Shown in pieces: positions 1 to 8,466 of a stretch of 64,000 bases of DNA. Numbering within the stretch: position 1 is the stretch's first letter; the number at the start of each line of letters is the position of its first letter. This DNA comes from an uncultured Flavobacteriales bacterium (GTDB lineage: Bacteria > Bacteroidota > Bacteroidia > Flavobacteriales_D > Crocinitomicaceae): assembly GCA_903823565.1 (NCBI GenBank), contig CAIJTF010000013.1, positions 62,001-126,000 on the forward strand, given 5' to 3'. The notes under the pieces are model-generated. The model did not search any database and was not told where the DNA came from. It saw only the letters and a list, made by a program, of their open reading frames with translations. The translations under genes were made by a program, and so were the position numbers.

Positions 1-574
1 CATACCCTTTAAAGTTGTTTCCGTCTAGGTTAATGGTAGACAAGGCCTTTCTGGTGTAACATTTAAAACCAGCGGTCGAATCTTTGATGCCAATCAAAAG
101 AACCAATCGTACGTATAGATTCGCAAAATACGACAATAACCATCGGCTAAAAGGCCAATTTTCAATTCGCCCCCCTTGACAGTATCTAGATCCTATGGCC
201 AAGTCTATTCCGGATGAACAGGCCTTCTGCAACCGGATTAAGTCGTTGGGGTCGTGCGAAAAATCACAATCCATTTCAAAAATAAATTCATAATCTCGCG
301 ACAAGGCCCATCGAAAGCCTTCTATGTAGGCGGTGCCTAACCCTAGCTTTCCGGTCCTCGCTAGGAGATGTATTTGTTCGGGATGTTTTGTAGTCAGTCC
401 TTTTATTAATTCTCCGGTTCCGTCTGGTGAATTGTCATCAACAAAAAGAATTGTAAACCCTTGGTTCAACGAAAGAATGGCATCAGCCATCATTTGAACG
501 GTTTCCCGTTCATTATAGGTGGGTATTACAATCAGGGATTTAACCATGCTTTCAGTGCTTGCGAAATTAACCAT
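1..574 (-). CDS. Polyprenol monophosphomannose synthase (DPM1-like GT2), partial
   Basis: This is the N-terminal part of a family 2 glycosyltransferase whose 3' end lies beyond the left edge of the window. Translation of the minus strand shows SLIVIPTYNE at the start, then VDDNSPDG and FEMDCDFSHDP (the acidic nucleotide-sugar and metal-binding motifs), and GSRY further on. This pattern is typical of dolichol- or polyprenyl-phosphate mannosyltransferases, which move mannose from GDP-mannose to a lipid carrier at the inner membrane for later O-glycosylation or glycan assembly. There are two in-frame ATG codons, at 574 and 547; the second gives the compact start MVKSLIVIP usual for the family, so the start may be 547. 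An in-frame stop just upstream limits the start to 574. The DUF2723 membrane protein elsewhere in the window could use such a lipid-linked sugar, but that link is inference. Confidence 0.85.
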   Translation of the reverse strand, partial: MVNFASTESMVKSLIVIPTYNERETVQMMADAILSLNQGFTILFVDDNSPDGTGELIKGLTTKHPEQIHLLARTGKLGLGTAYIEGFRWALSRDYEFIFEMDCDFSHDPNDLIRLQKACSSGIDLAIGSRYCQGGRIENWPFSRWLLSYFANLYVRLVLLIGIKDSTAGFKCYTRKALSTINLDGNNFKGY

Positions 575-646
575 TTCGTAGGAGTTCTAAAAATTTTGAA
601 GAATAGCCGTATTGAAGAATATCAAAGCACCAACAAAAAATCATAG

Positions 647-654
647 TATCTTTG
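647..654 (+). promoter_or_regulatory. Putative Bacteroidota -7 element for rseP
   Basis: TATCTTTG matches the TAnnTTTG -7 consensus and lies 23 bases before the GTG start of rseP. No TTG is seen at the ideal -33 spacing, so this is a partial match. Confidence 0.45.
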
Positions 655-677
655 ACTACCATAAAAGATAAGTACCC

Positions 678-2075
678 GTGAATGATATCCTATTAAAAGC
701 TGCACAACTATTTCTCTCATTAGCCATTTTAGTTACCCTCCATGAGTTGGGACATTTTATTCCCGCCATTTTATTTAAAACAAGAGTAGAAAAATTTTAT
801 TTGTTTTTTAATCCTTGGTTCTCTCTTTTTCGTATAAAAAAAGTGAATGGAACGTGGCAAACCTCTTGGTTATCAAAGGCTTCCCCGAGCACATGGGCGG
901 AAGACCCGTCTACCACCGAATGGGGCGTTGGTTGGTTGCCACTAGGAGGATTCGTTAAGATTGCCGGAATGATAGACGAATCTATGGATAAGGAGCAAAT
1001 GTCAAAACCTAAGGAATCCTGGGAATTTCGATCTAAAAAAGTTTGGCAAAGGTTAATTATTATGATTGGAGGGGTGACCGTTAACCTCTTTTTGGGGTTT
1101 TTTATATATGGAGCCATTTTTTGGTATTGGGGAGGGACGGACTTAAATCCCAAGAAATTAAGCCAGGGCATGGCCATTCATCCATATCTTGCCAAGTATG
1201 ACCTACATTCTGGAGATATAATTACTAAAGTTGATGGAAATGAGGTTCATTCCTTTGAAGAAATCAATAAGGGGATTCTTCTGCGTAACAAAACGAATTT
1301 AACGATCGTTCGTCAAGGGAAGGAGTTGACACGAACCTTACCGGAGGCCATCGATCAAGAGCTTTTTCAAAACGGGGCAATGGGAGTCGCTAATTTTAGA
1401 GTGATTGCACAAAGCGTCGAGGAAGTGGTTAAGTCGGGTAACGGGGAAAGGGCAGGATTAAAAGCAAAGGATCGAATCCTTTCAATCGACAAAACCCCTA
1501 CACAGTATTTTGACGAAATTCAAAAGGCCCTTTACAAAAAACGCGGGAACAAAGCGACCCTTTCTGTTTTGAGAGGAAAGGATACCCTTTCATTGATCAC
1601 CGAGGTGACCATGGAGGGCACAATTGGTTTTGCTAGTAATAACGTGGGTACTTCAGATACGCTTGCGTTAGCGCCCGTTAGTTATGACGTTGGACAAAGC
1701 ATTGCTAAAGGATTTTTGGGTGGCGGACAACTGTTAAAAGATTACGTGGCGCAATTTAAGTTTGTGTTCACCAAAAAGGGAGCCTCTTCTGTTGGTGGAT
1801 TTGCTCGTATTGGCGATATGTTTGCTGGTTCTTGGGATTGGAAAATCTTTTGGTTAAACACAGCGTTTTTATCCATCGCACTAGCCTTTATGAATATCTT
1901 ACCCATTCCCGCGCTAGATGGAGGGCATGTGGTTTTCTTAATGTATGAAGGGATAACAGGTAAGGAGGCCCCTCAGAAAATATTAGAGTATGCTCAATAT
2001 ATAGGAATATTCTTGCTTCTAGGATTAATGATTTATGCGAACGGAAATGATTTAATTCAGATGGTTTTTAAATAA
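678..2075 (+). CDS. rseP: Site-2 intramembrane zinc metalloprotease RseP (M50 family)
   Basis: 465 residues. The zinc-binding motif HELGH is at residues 22-26 within the first membrane helix, and the second metal ligand motif LDG, in PIPALDGGH, is near residue 413. Two PDZ-like regions lie between them (about 170-240 and 250-330), with further membrane helices near 115-135 and at the C terminus. RseP-type proteases cut anti-sigma factors and leftover signal peptides in the inner membrane. The start is GTG; translation from it gives a hydrophobic helix directly before HELGH, as usual in this family, and no nearby ATG is in frame. The 3' end overlaps the convergent globin gene by 24 bases. Length and motif order are normal for Bacteroidota RseP. 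Confidence 0.95.
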   Translation: MNDILLKAAQLFLSLAILVTLHELGHFIPAILFKTRVEKFYLFFNPWFSLFRIKKVNGTWQTSWLSKASPSTWAEDPSTTEWGVGWLPLGGFVKIAGMIDESMDKEQMSKPKESWEFRSKKVWQRLIIMIGGVTVNLFLGFFIYGAIFWYWGGTDLNPKKLSQGMAIHPYLAKYDLHSGDIITKVDGNEVHSFEEINKGILLRNKTNLTIVRQGKELTRTLPEAIDQELFQNGAMGVANFRVIAQSVEEVVKSGNGERAGLKAKDRILSIDKTPTQYFDEIQKALYKKRGNKATLSVLRGKDTLSLITEVTMEGTIGFASNNVGTSDTLALAPVSYDVGQSIAKGFLGGGQLLKDYVAQFKFVFTKKGASSVGGFARIGDMFAGSWDWKIFWLNTAFLSIALAFMNILPIPALDGGHVVFLMYEGITGKEAPQKILEYAQYIGIFLLLGLMIYANGNDLIQMVFK

Positions 2076-2420
2076 ACCCATTTTGTGTTGTATTCCTAGT
2101 CCAATCAGTTTTGCTCTTTCTTTTCCTAAGGTCGCTTTTTCTCCCTCAAAAAGCGCATCCATGGTGTTACAAAAAAGGTTAATCCATTCGTCGAAGTGTT
2201 CTTTCTTTAAAGGCATTTGAATATGTTTTTCTGTAACATTGGTCGAGTAGCCAGGCTGATCTAATAATACGAAACACCAAAAACGCTTCATATGAGGTAA
2301 ATGCTCCTCCCATGAAAGGTGGTCGAAAAAAGGCCTTAAGTTTGGCGAAGAAAGTACAGCCGTATAGAAGGCGTCAATGAGCATTGAAATATCTTTTTCC
2401 GAACCAATATCCTTTTTCAT
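2052..2420 (-). CDS. Group III truncated hemoglobin
   Basis: 122 residues, a typical size for a 2-on-2 globin. The sequence fits group III: FY in helix B, WEEHLPHMKRFW in the C to E region, and KEHFDEW carrying the likely proximal heme histidine at residue 75, followed by the F.G...A...RA helix pattern. Group III truncated globins bind oxygen or nitric oxide; their exact roles in Bacteroidota are poorly known, with NO detoxification or redox sensing as suggestions. The gene is in the cytoplasm by sequence (no signal peptide). It starts 8 bases downstream of the stop of the 1141-residue membrane protein gene on the same strand and may be cotranscribed with it. It converges on and overlaps the end of rseP. 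Confidence 0.85.
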   Translation of the reverse strand: MKKDIGSEKDISMLIDAFYTAVLSSPNLRPFFDHLSWEEHLPHMKRFWCFVLLDQPGYSTNVTEKHIQMPLKKEHFDEWINLFCNTMDALFEGEKATLGKERAKLIGLGIQHKMGLFKNHLN

Positions 2421-2428
2421 AGATAAAT

Positions 2429-5400
2429 TTAGAAAAAGGCTCTTAATTCCATGCCTCCACTGTGAATTACGGTTGAATTACCTGGTCTACGCCCTGAATA
2501 CAATAGGTTTAATTGTAAACTTTTGCTAAGATTTCTTTGCCAAGAAATATTCCACGTAAAGTTCGCTCCGGGTTTTAAGGCGTCTAACATTTCAAAAGCT
2601 ACTGGAGAAAATGCATTTCCTGAATAATCGAGATCTAGATAACGGAGTTCTGCTTGCACACTTCCTTTCTCCGTAGTATTATATTTTAGTCCTAAGGTTA
2701 TCTCCTTATTTTTGGATTGTTCGCCGCCTAACAATGGTTCATTTACCTTAGAGCCGATTTTTGTGCCCAAGGCAATTCGATAACTTGTCGAAGGCTGGTA
2801 GGACAGTTCCGTGCTGACAAAGGAATAATTAAGGATGTAATTCCGCCCTTGTGTATAGTCTGACAAAGAAGTTTTAATCCCTTTTTGCGCTTCGGATTTT
2901 ACTGAAAAGTGAGGGCTCATATTCCATCGAAATCCGAGTTCTTGAAAAGCCAGGGCTCTGCCGTCGAAGCCATTGGCTAATAGCGTTTTGTTTAAAACGC
3001 GCTGAAAGGTATAGCTGGCATTAAATCGGGACGATGAACGCAGAAAATAAAGGGTGTTTCTTAGATTATAATTGGACGAAATCAAATTTATATTGCTTAT
3101 TTCTGCCTTAACCGGAATCAAGAGATCTTCGGTGTTCCATACGCTAAGTTTTCGTGTGGATCTCCACCTCAGTTGGTTTGAGAAATAGGAGAAGAATTTA
3201 AGTAGGCCGTGTTTTTTGGACCAAATAAGCTCTGGTTTCCAAAACAGACTTTGATTAAACTCGTTTTGAAAGGTTTTTTGGTATTCATTGCTCGGGGTAA
3301 AAACCCGTATATAGTTGGCTTGGTCAGCATATAACGAAATTTCAAATTCGTTGAGGTCTTTTACACCATCTTGATTGTAGTCAACCCACGCATAAACCCC
3401 CTGTCCAGCATTTACTTCAAGATATATAAAGGTTCGTTTCTGTTCTAATCCAGACCCCATTTCGTAGTAGGACTCCCAACTTAGGGCTCCTTTTGCTGTT
3501 TTTAAGCGGTATTCTGCTCTTCCTACCAATGATTGGTCTGGTTTCAGGTCTAAAAAGGAAGTATCCCTTACCGATAAGCTCCTTAGGCCAAGGATAAGGG
3601 CCAGTGTTTGGTTCTTCCGACTTACGGCTTTTAACTCGCCTCCAAGGGTTTTTCCGATAGCAGCAACATTGAATCCCAGCGAATCGGGCCTCCAGTCATA
3701 GCGTTCCCGGTAAAACCCCTTGAAAAGTTGTTTTGCCGTATCCAAGCTTTGTATATAAATTTGATAATCATAAAACCCATAACTCAATGAATTTGAGCCC
3801 AGCAGGGTGTCCCTTACATTATGTTCTTGATCGTCTTTAAAACCAATTAGTACCTTACCAAGAGGAATGGCAAGGTCTGCCTTATGTCGAATAAAGGTTG
3901 TTGATGAGGCTCCAGAAGAGAGGAGTGCGCTTCCATCCCAGTTGGCCTTGATTCCCTTTTGATTTATTTTCCCAGAGGTAAACAACCGCCTTCCCGTAAA
4001 TGCTTTCCCAATCGAGAACTGTTGCGCCTGGAACTCAACCTTATCTCCACTTTTATTGCGCATTTCATGGCGAAGAAAGGAGAACCATTGGTTCCCAGAA
4101 AGGCTTTGGTTTCTTACGTTCCAATCGCGATCGAACTCAACTTTACGAAAGGGTTCAATAAGGATAAAGGTGGGGCTTATATATTCTGTTTCAAGAGCAG
4201 AGGTGTGGCTCCATTTTTTATTCTTTTCCGGATGATAGTAGCTAATGGTACTGTGGTTTGACCAACCCCAATCGTTTTCTCGATCTTTTCGGGAAAATAA
4301 ATTAACGGCAGCTTCAGATATTCCAAATTCTGATTCTAAAAAGAGCGACTTGGAAAGGGAACACGAAATGCCTGATGTAAGCATCCTACGCCGTTTTGGA
4401 GTTGGTATCATGCGTTTTGGCGCAAAATTTCCTTGCGAAACACCAAGTTGAGGCTCCACCCATTTGTAGGTTTTCCCAAAGGCCGTTATTTTATCTAACA
4501 CATAATCTCCTTGGCCATATCCCACCTCCATGAAACTGATTCGGTATTTTGCAGAATCGGGGTGGGCAGTAAAAACAAAAACAGAATCATATCCTAGCGA
4601 GTCACGCATAAAGTATTGATTTTGATTGATTTGAAAACCAACAGAGTCAACGGCGAGGTATACCGCATTTTCAATATTATCACCAATTTCAGAGAGCAAT
4701 AACTTAGAAGGTTCGTCCAATTGTAATTGGAGGGGTTGGTTTTTTAAGTCTTGTTCTTGAAAATAATTAAACCAAGTTTTTATCCCTTTCGATTCAAAGC
4801 TTATGCGTTCTTGCACAAGGGCTCTCGTATACGTCAAATCAGAATATTGAAATTCAACAACAATTCTTATGTCTTTGGTTATTAAGTTTTTGCTGCTAAA
4901 AACCACTTCGGCTGAATTATAGTCAATGGTATAATCAAATTCTTGCCCACGCGTAAGCAAGCGACCATCGATATATACCCGCTCCGTTCCCGATAAAATT
5001 ACAATAAAGGGTTCGTTTTCTGACCCCTTGAGGCGGTATGGGCCTTGATTGTTTTCTTGCCCCTGAATGATCTGACGATTGAATTTTCCTTTGGAGAGCC
5101 CCGCACTGCTTTGTAACATGATTTTTCCGCTAGGGGTGTTTATGGTCTTCGTCCCAGTAAACCCTTGCCCCCTTTTTTTATAATTCATAAAGTAACCCTC
5201 CGGTTTACTAATCCAAAAATCCCCAGCTGTTAATTGAAAGGTTGAATTAGATAACCGAATAAAAACCTGATCAAATTCTTGCAGTTTATTGGTGTTTCCA
5301 TCGGGTTGCATTGGAATATTTGCGTCTGATATGGAGGCGCTTATGTTTATGTTTTCTGATAATTTACCGTTTAATTCCAAATTAAGGGTGGAGTTAATCC

Positions 5401-5854
5401 CAAGGTTTTGTTGATTTCCAAAACTGACCCCCCTTGAAATACTCCCTTTCTTTTGTAATTCATTGCTTTCGCCAAAAAGAGCGGACTCCTGGATTGTATT
5501 CTTATCCGTAAACCGTTGTATTAATTGGTTTCGTGTTAGTATGGATGAGTCTAAGAGTTGGTATCTAGGGGTAAAATCAACATTGAATCGATAGTAGGTG
5601 ATGGTTACACTATCCGCAACAAGCGTATCAAAGTGAATGGATTTCGTTATGTAATTCACGTGGAAGCAGGTTGAAGGAACAGGCTTTGCTTCGTTAAAAC
5701 ACTGTAAACTCCCTGGCATGGGAGATAGCGTGTCAAAAAGAAAGGGCTGGATCGTAACAGGAATTTTCCTCGAAACTTGCCGTTGGACCCCTTGTCCATA
5801 CATTGGAAAAGAAAGCAAAAGCGTTACGATAATTAAAAAGGAGCTTTTTATCAT
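2429..5854 (-). CDS. Large outer-membrane protein with SprA-like N-terminal region
   Basis: 1141 residues with a clear signal peptide ending near SFPMYGQG. Residues of about 130-220 read ISRGVSFGNQQN, then LNLELNGKLSENI, then PMQPDGNT and LQEFDQVFIRL, then AGDFWI and YFMNYKKRGQGF. From memory this resembles repeated segments of SprA, the T9SS outer-membrane translocon, but at half its length; family assignment is inference. The rest is rich in alternating aromatic and polar strands ending in Phe, consistent with a large beta barrel. One loop, DYNQDGVKDLNEFE near residue 850, looks like a calcium-binding EF-hand-type loop. No enzymatic motif is seen. It lies upstream of the globin gene with an 8-base gap and is divergent from the GH16 gene. 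Specific function unknown. Confidence 0.7.
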   Translation of the reverse strand: MIKSSFLIIVTLLLSFPMYGQGVQRQVSRKIPVTIQPFLFDTLSPMPGSLQCFNEAKPVPSTCFHVNYITKSIHFDTLVADSVTITYYRFNVDFTPRYQLLDSSILTRNQLIQRFTDKNTIQESALFGESNELQKKGSISRGVSFGNQQNLGINSTLNLELNGKLSENINISASISDANIPMQPDGNTNKLQEFDQVFIRLSNSTFQLTAGDFWISKPEGYFMNYKKRGQGFTGTKTINTPSGKIMLQSSAGLSKGKFNRQIIQGQENNQGPYRLKGSENEPFIVILSGTERVYIDGRLLTRGQEFDYTIDYNSAEVVFSSKNLITKDIRIVVEFQYSDLTYTRALVQERISFESKGIKTWFNYFQEQDLKNQPLQLQLDEPSKLLLSEIGDNIENAVYLAVDSVGFQINQNQYFMRDSLGYDSVFVFTAHPDSAKYRISFMEVGYGQGDYVLDKITAFGKTYKWVEPQLGVSQGNFAPKRMIPTPKRRRMLTSGISCSLSKSLFLESEFGISEAAVNLFSRKDRENDWGWSNHSTISYYHPEKNKKWSHTSALETEYISPTFILIEPFRKVEFDRDWNVRNQSLSGNQWFSFLRHEMRNKSGDKVEFQAQQFSIGKAFTGRRLFTSGKINQKGIKANWDGSALLSSGASSTTFIRHKADLAIPLGKVLIGFKDDQEHNVRDTLLGSNSLSYGFYDYQIYIQSLDTAKQLFKGFYRERYDWRPDSLGFNVAAIGKTLGGELKAVSRKNQTLALILGLRSLSVRDTSFLDLKPDQSLVGRAEYRLKTAKGALSWESYYEMGSGLEQKRTFIYLEVNAGQGVYAWVDYNQDGVKDLNEFEISLYADQANYIRVFTPSNEYQKTFQNEFNQSLFWKPELIWSKKHGLLKFFSYFSNQLRWRSTRKLSVWNTEDLLIPVKAEISNINLISSNYNLRNTLYFLRSSSRFNASYTFQRVLNKTLLANGFDGRALAFQELGFRWNMSPHFSVKSEAQKGIKTSLSDYTQGRNYILNYSFVSTELSYQPSTSYRIALGTKIGSKVNEPLLGGEQSKNKEITLGLKYNTTEKGSVQAELRYLDLDYSGNAFSPVAFEMLDALKPGANFTWNISWQRNLSKSLQLNLLYSGRRPGNSTVIHSGGMELRAFF

Positions 5855-5873
5855 CCCATCACGAAAATACGCA

Positions 5874-5902
5874 TTGTTAACAAACGAGTATTGTTAATTT
5901 TG
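5874..5902 (+). promoter_or_regulatory. Bacteroidota promoter of the GH16 gene
   Basis: TTG at 5874-5876, an 18-base spacer and TAATTTTG at 5895-5902 match the TTG / TAnnTTTG promoter. The position supports the ATG at 5921 as the start of the downstream gene rather than the in-frame TTG at 5891, which lies inside the promoter spacer. Confidence 0.6.
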
Positions 5903-5920
5903 ATTGCAGTAATTTGTATT

Positions 5921-7057
5921 ATGATTCGTTGGATTGTTTTGACAGGCCTATTGGCACTATGTAATGGTGAACTAACTGCCCAAAAAGCGTTTATGGTGAT
6001 GTTTCATGATGAGCGCGTTTCAGTTGGGGAGAATTTACTCTTAGATGATTTTAAGGGAGATCAATTAAACGACTCCTTGTGGTATGGTTATTATCCGTGG
6101 GGAGGGCTTTCCATTGATGCTCAAACCTACACAGACCCCCAACAATGTCAACAACGAAATGGAGTTCTTTACCTTACGGTCGATACAACCACTTCATGGC
6201 GCTCCTTTCCAGATTGGATGGTTGATACAGCAAAGCTCAGGCTGCATCAACAAGAAGTAAAAGACGGGAAAATAAAAATCAAACGATTGACCGCTGCTCT
6301 TTGGAGCAAATCAAAGGTAAAATATGGTTTTTTTGAATGCCGTTGTTGGCTTCCCTCGGGAAAAGGGTTTTGGCCTGCGTTTTGGCTTTACGGGGGAGAA
6401 CCAAACGAAGAAATAGATTTTATGGAAGGGAAGGGAGAAAGAGAAAAATCATATCACGTGGACATTCATTGCCCTAACCGTTGCGACAGAATTAAAACGT
6501 TTGGTGTTTTTGACAAACCCTTTGGTCATTGGGTTAAAGTACGGGAAGGGGTACTCGGTTCTTGGGTTGTTTTTTCTGGATTATGGACGCCTTCTGGAGT
6601 GCTTTTTTATTACAACAATCAACTTAAGGCTTCGCATGAAGCCCAATTTAACACCTCCATGAATGTAATTGCAAACATGTCTCTTGCCATGGATAAGGGT
6701 CCGTTTTCCCCGGGTCCAAACGAGAAAACCCCCTTTCCAACTCCCTTTAAAATAGATTATATACGAACATGGAAGGTTCCAGACGCAGCATTAAACTTAG
6801 CGCTACCAACGCTTAAAAAAGCTGCGTTTTTGACCTGTGTTCATTTAGGCGAAGACCAAATGCTTTTTGAACGAGTTGGTGCGTTCGAAAAAGGAGATCG
6901 TGTTTTTATTGAGCATGAAGAAAAACCAATAATTGAATTGGATCTAACCAAAGAACAGCAATATATAGACGCCCATTATTGGAAGAAAGGGGAGTATACC
7001 ATTCGGGCCATCCGAGGAACAAGTACTACCCAAGCGACCCTGATTCGAAAAAACTAA
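5921..7057 (+). CDS. Secreted glycoside hydrolase family 16 protein
   Basis: 378 residues from the ATG at 5921, beginning with a signal peptide (MIRWIVLTGLLALCNGELTAQ). The catalytic signature EIDFME is at about residues 164-169, matching the GH16 E-[IL]-D-x-x-E pattern with nucleophile and acid/base glutamates intact. Upstream are the usual beta-sandwich strands: YGFFECRCWLPSGKGFWPAFWL precedes the active site in two stretches. GH16 enzymes cut beta-1,3 or beta-1,4 glucans, agarose, carrageenan and similar; the exact substrate cannot be read here. The last 80 or so residues form a separate small beta-rich domain without a recognised T9SS signal. It converges on the glutaminyl cyclase gene, with a 4-base overlap of the two stop regions. 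Confidence 0.85.
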   Translation: MIRWIVLTGLLALCNGELTAQKAFMVMFHDERVSVGENLLLDDFKGDQLNDSLWYGYYPWGGLSIDAQTYTDPQQCQQRNGVLYLTVDTTTSWRSFPDWMVDTAKLRLHQQEVKDGKIKIKRLTAALWSKSKVKYGFFECRCWLPSGKGFWPAFWLYGGEPNEEIDFMEGKGEREKSYHVDIHCPNRCDRIKTFGVFDKPFGHWVKVREGVLGSWVVFSGLWTPSGVLFYYNNQLKASHEAQFNTSMNVIANMSLAMDKGPFSPGPNEKTPFPTPFKIDYIRTWKVPDAALNLALPTLKKAAFLTCVHLGEDQMLFERVGAFEKGDRVFIEHEEKPIIELDLTKEQQYIDAHYWKKGEYTIRAIRGTSTTQATLIRKN

Positions 7058-8142
7058 TTTTTTTCGATGGCTATTTCAAATAGCTTTGGCCAATATTTCC
7101 CCGTTGCGTATGTTTTTTTGTTCCGTGGATTATAAGCAATTCCATTGAGTACGGCCTCATTACCTAAGGGTCCAATTTCTGTGGCTAATGACTGAGCATC
7201 TATCTTTGCAACCACCGCTCCGGAAACGGGATCAATAACGGCAATGGTATTTGATTGAAAGACATTTGAATACAGTAGACCATCTATATATTCTAGTTCG
7301 TTAAGGAAAGGAACCTCCTCTTTTTCCGTAAACGCATAAATGGTTTTAACCTCGTTAAAACTACTCGTGTCCCGAAATGAGATCTTGGAGGACCCATCGG
7401 TCATGATGAGGTGTTTTCCGTCAAATGTAAGCCCCCACCCCTCTCCGGAGTAGGTGTGTGTTTTTAACAAGGCTAAGGTGTTTTTATCGTAAACAAAACA
7501 CTTGTTTTCCCGATAGGTTAATTGGTAGATCAAATTACCAACGATCGCTATGCCTTCCCCAAAAGTAGGTGCTGGTTGTGATTTGCTTCGTAAAACCCTA
7601 CCGCTTTCAAGTTCTATTTCTCCAACAAAGGTGGTTCCTTTCTGGTTAAGGTCTCCGGTCCCCTCGTAGAGTTTACCCTCAGAGAAAACGAGTCCTTCGG
7701 TAAACGAGCTAGTGAGATGGGGGTGTCGGGTTACGACAGATAATTTCCATTGTTTAGGGGCATCTTTTGCATAAACGGTAATGATTTTATCCTCTACAAT
7801 GGTATTTCCTTCGGCCGAAAGCGCACTTAAACGCAACGCATGTCGCCCAATAGGCAGTTTGGATGAATCAATGCGTTTTTTAAAAACCGTGGCGGGGTTT
7901 TTTATGCTCGAAAGCACGACCTCATCAAGGCTTAATTCCAAGGACTTTATATTAGGAACGTTGGAAATAACTACGTCAAGACTATCTCCAAAACTTAAAT
8001 TGGTTTTTAATTGAGGGGAAAAAGCCGAACACGCTGAAGATTCTTCGGAAGCCTCTTGTTGACTTCGACACTGTTGATATCCAAAAATACCGATTACAAT
8101 AAGGCCTAATGCAATAAAAAAATAGCGTTTTTTCTTGTTCAT
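7054..8142 (-). CDS. Glutaminyl-peptide cyclotransferase, membrane-anchored (bacterial beta-propeller type)
   Basis: 362 residues. An N-terminal hydrophobic segment (about 6-22) anchors the protein with the rest in the periplasm. Residues from about 130 to the end fit the bacterial/plant glutamine cyclotransferase family: FTEGLVFSEGKLYEGTG, GEGWGLTFDGKHLIMTDG, LNELEYIDGLLYSNVF and NGIAYNPRNKKTYATGKYWP, which recur as five-bladed propeller strands. The enzyme turns an N-terminal glutamine of exported proteins into pyroglutamate. The 100 residues between the anchor and the propeller form an immunoglobulin-like extension found in Bacteroidota members. The start codon overlaps the stop of ytxJ by 4 bases, which suggests translational coupling in a pheS-ytxJ-cyclase operon. 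Confidence 0.9.
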   Translation of the reverse strand: MNKKKRYFFIALGLIVIGIFGYQQCRSQQEASEESSACSAFSPQLKTNLSFGDSLDVVISNVPNIKSLELSLDEVVLSSIKNPATVFKKRIDSSKLPIGRHALRLSALSAEGNTIVEDKIITVYAKDAPKQWKLSVVTRHPHLTSSFTEGLVFSEGKLYEGTGDLNQKGTTFVGEIELESGRVLRSKSQPAPTFGEGIAIVGNLIYQLTYRENKCFVYDKNTLALLKTHTYSGEGWGLTFDGKHLIMTDGSSKISFRDTSSFNEVKTIYAFTEKEEVPFLNELEYIDGLLYSNVFQSNTIAVIDPVSGAVVAKIDAQSLATEIGPLGNEAVLNGIAYNPRNKKTYATGKYWPKLFEIAIEKN

Positions 8143-8462
8143 AAGAAGGGTAAAATTAAAGAAGAATTTACTTTTTCATGGGTTTCCGAAGCGACAACTG
8201 TTGCATTTCGAAGGAGGATAATTTGTGGGGAATGGTGAACAATATTGTATCGCAATGCAATCTCAGTGCATAGCGGCTTATTTTGTAACACATCAATAAC
8301 CCAAAGGTCAACGGCAAGAAGCTCTGACGGTTTCAGGTTTTGTAAGGCCGTCATGGAAATAAAACACCGAGGAGAATGTTTGAAAATAGCCTGAAGTACG
8401 ACGTGGCTTTTTTCTTCAATTACATCAAGAGAAAAGTCCCGATGAACGGTGTGAATAGCCAT
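8139..8462 (-). CDS. ytxJ: Bacillithiol-system monothiol protein YtxJ
   Basis: 107 residues with a thioredoxin-like fold and one key cysteine at residue 33 in IFKHSPRCFISMTAL, closely matching the YtxJ (DUF2847) pattern FKHSxRCxIS. The later segment IALRYNIVHHSPQIILL resembles the cis-proline strand (SPQ) of these proteins. YtxJ-type proteins are thought to act as monothiol bacilliredoxins that remove bacillithiol from modified proteins; this implies the organism makes bacillithiol, which cannot be checked here. The gene begins 4 bases after the pheS stop and its stop overlaps the start of the cyclase gene. Confidence 0.82.
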   Translation of the reverse strand: MAIHTVHRDFSLDVIEEKSHVVLQAIFKHSPRCFISMTALQNLKPSELLAVDLWVIDVLQNKPLCTEIALRYNIVHHSPQIILLRNATVVASETHEKVNSSLILPFL

Positions 8463-8466
8463 GTTA

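Noticed and set aside
461-646. Plus-strand 61-codon frame near the left end
   Set aside because: It lies antisense to the mannosyltransferase start, whose motifs are clear on the minus strand, and has no recognisable features.
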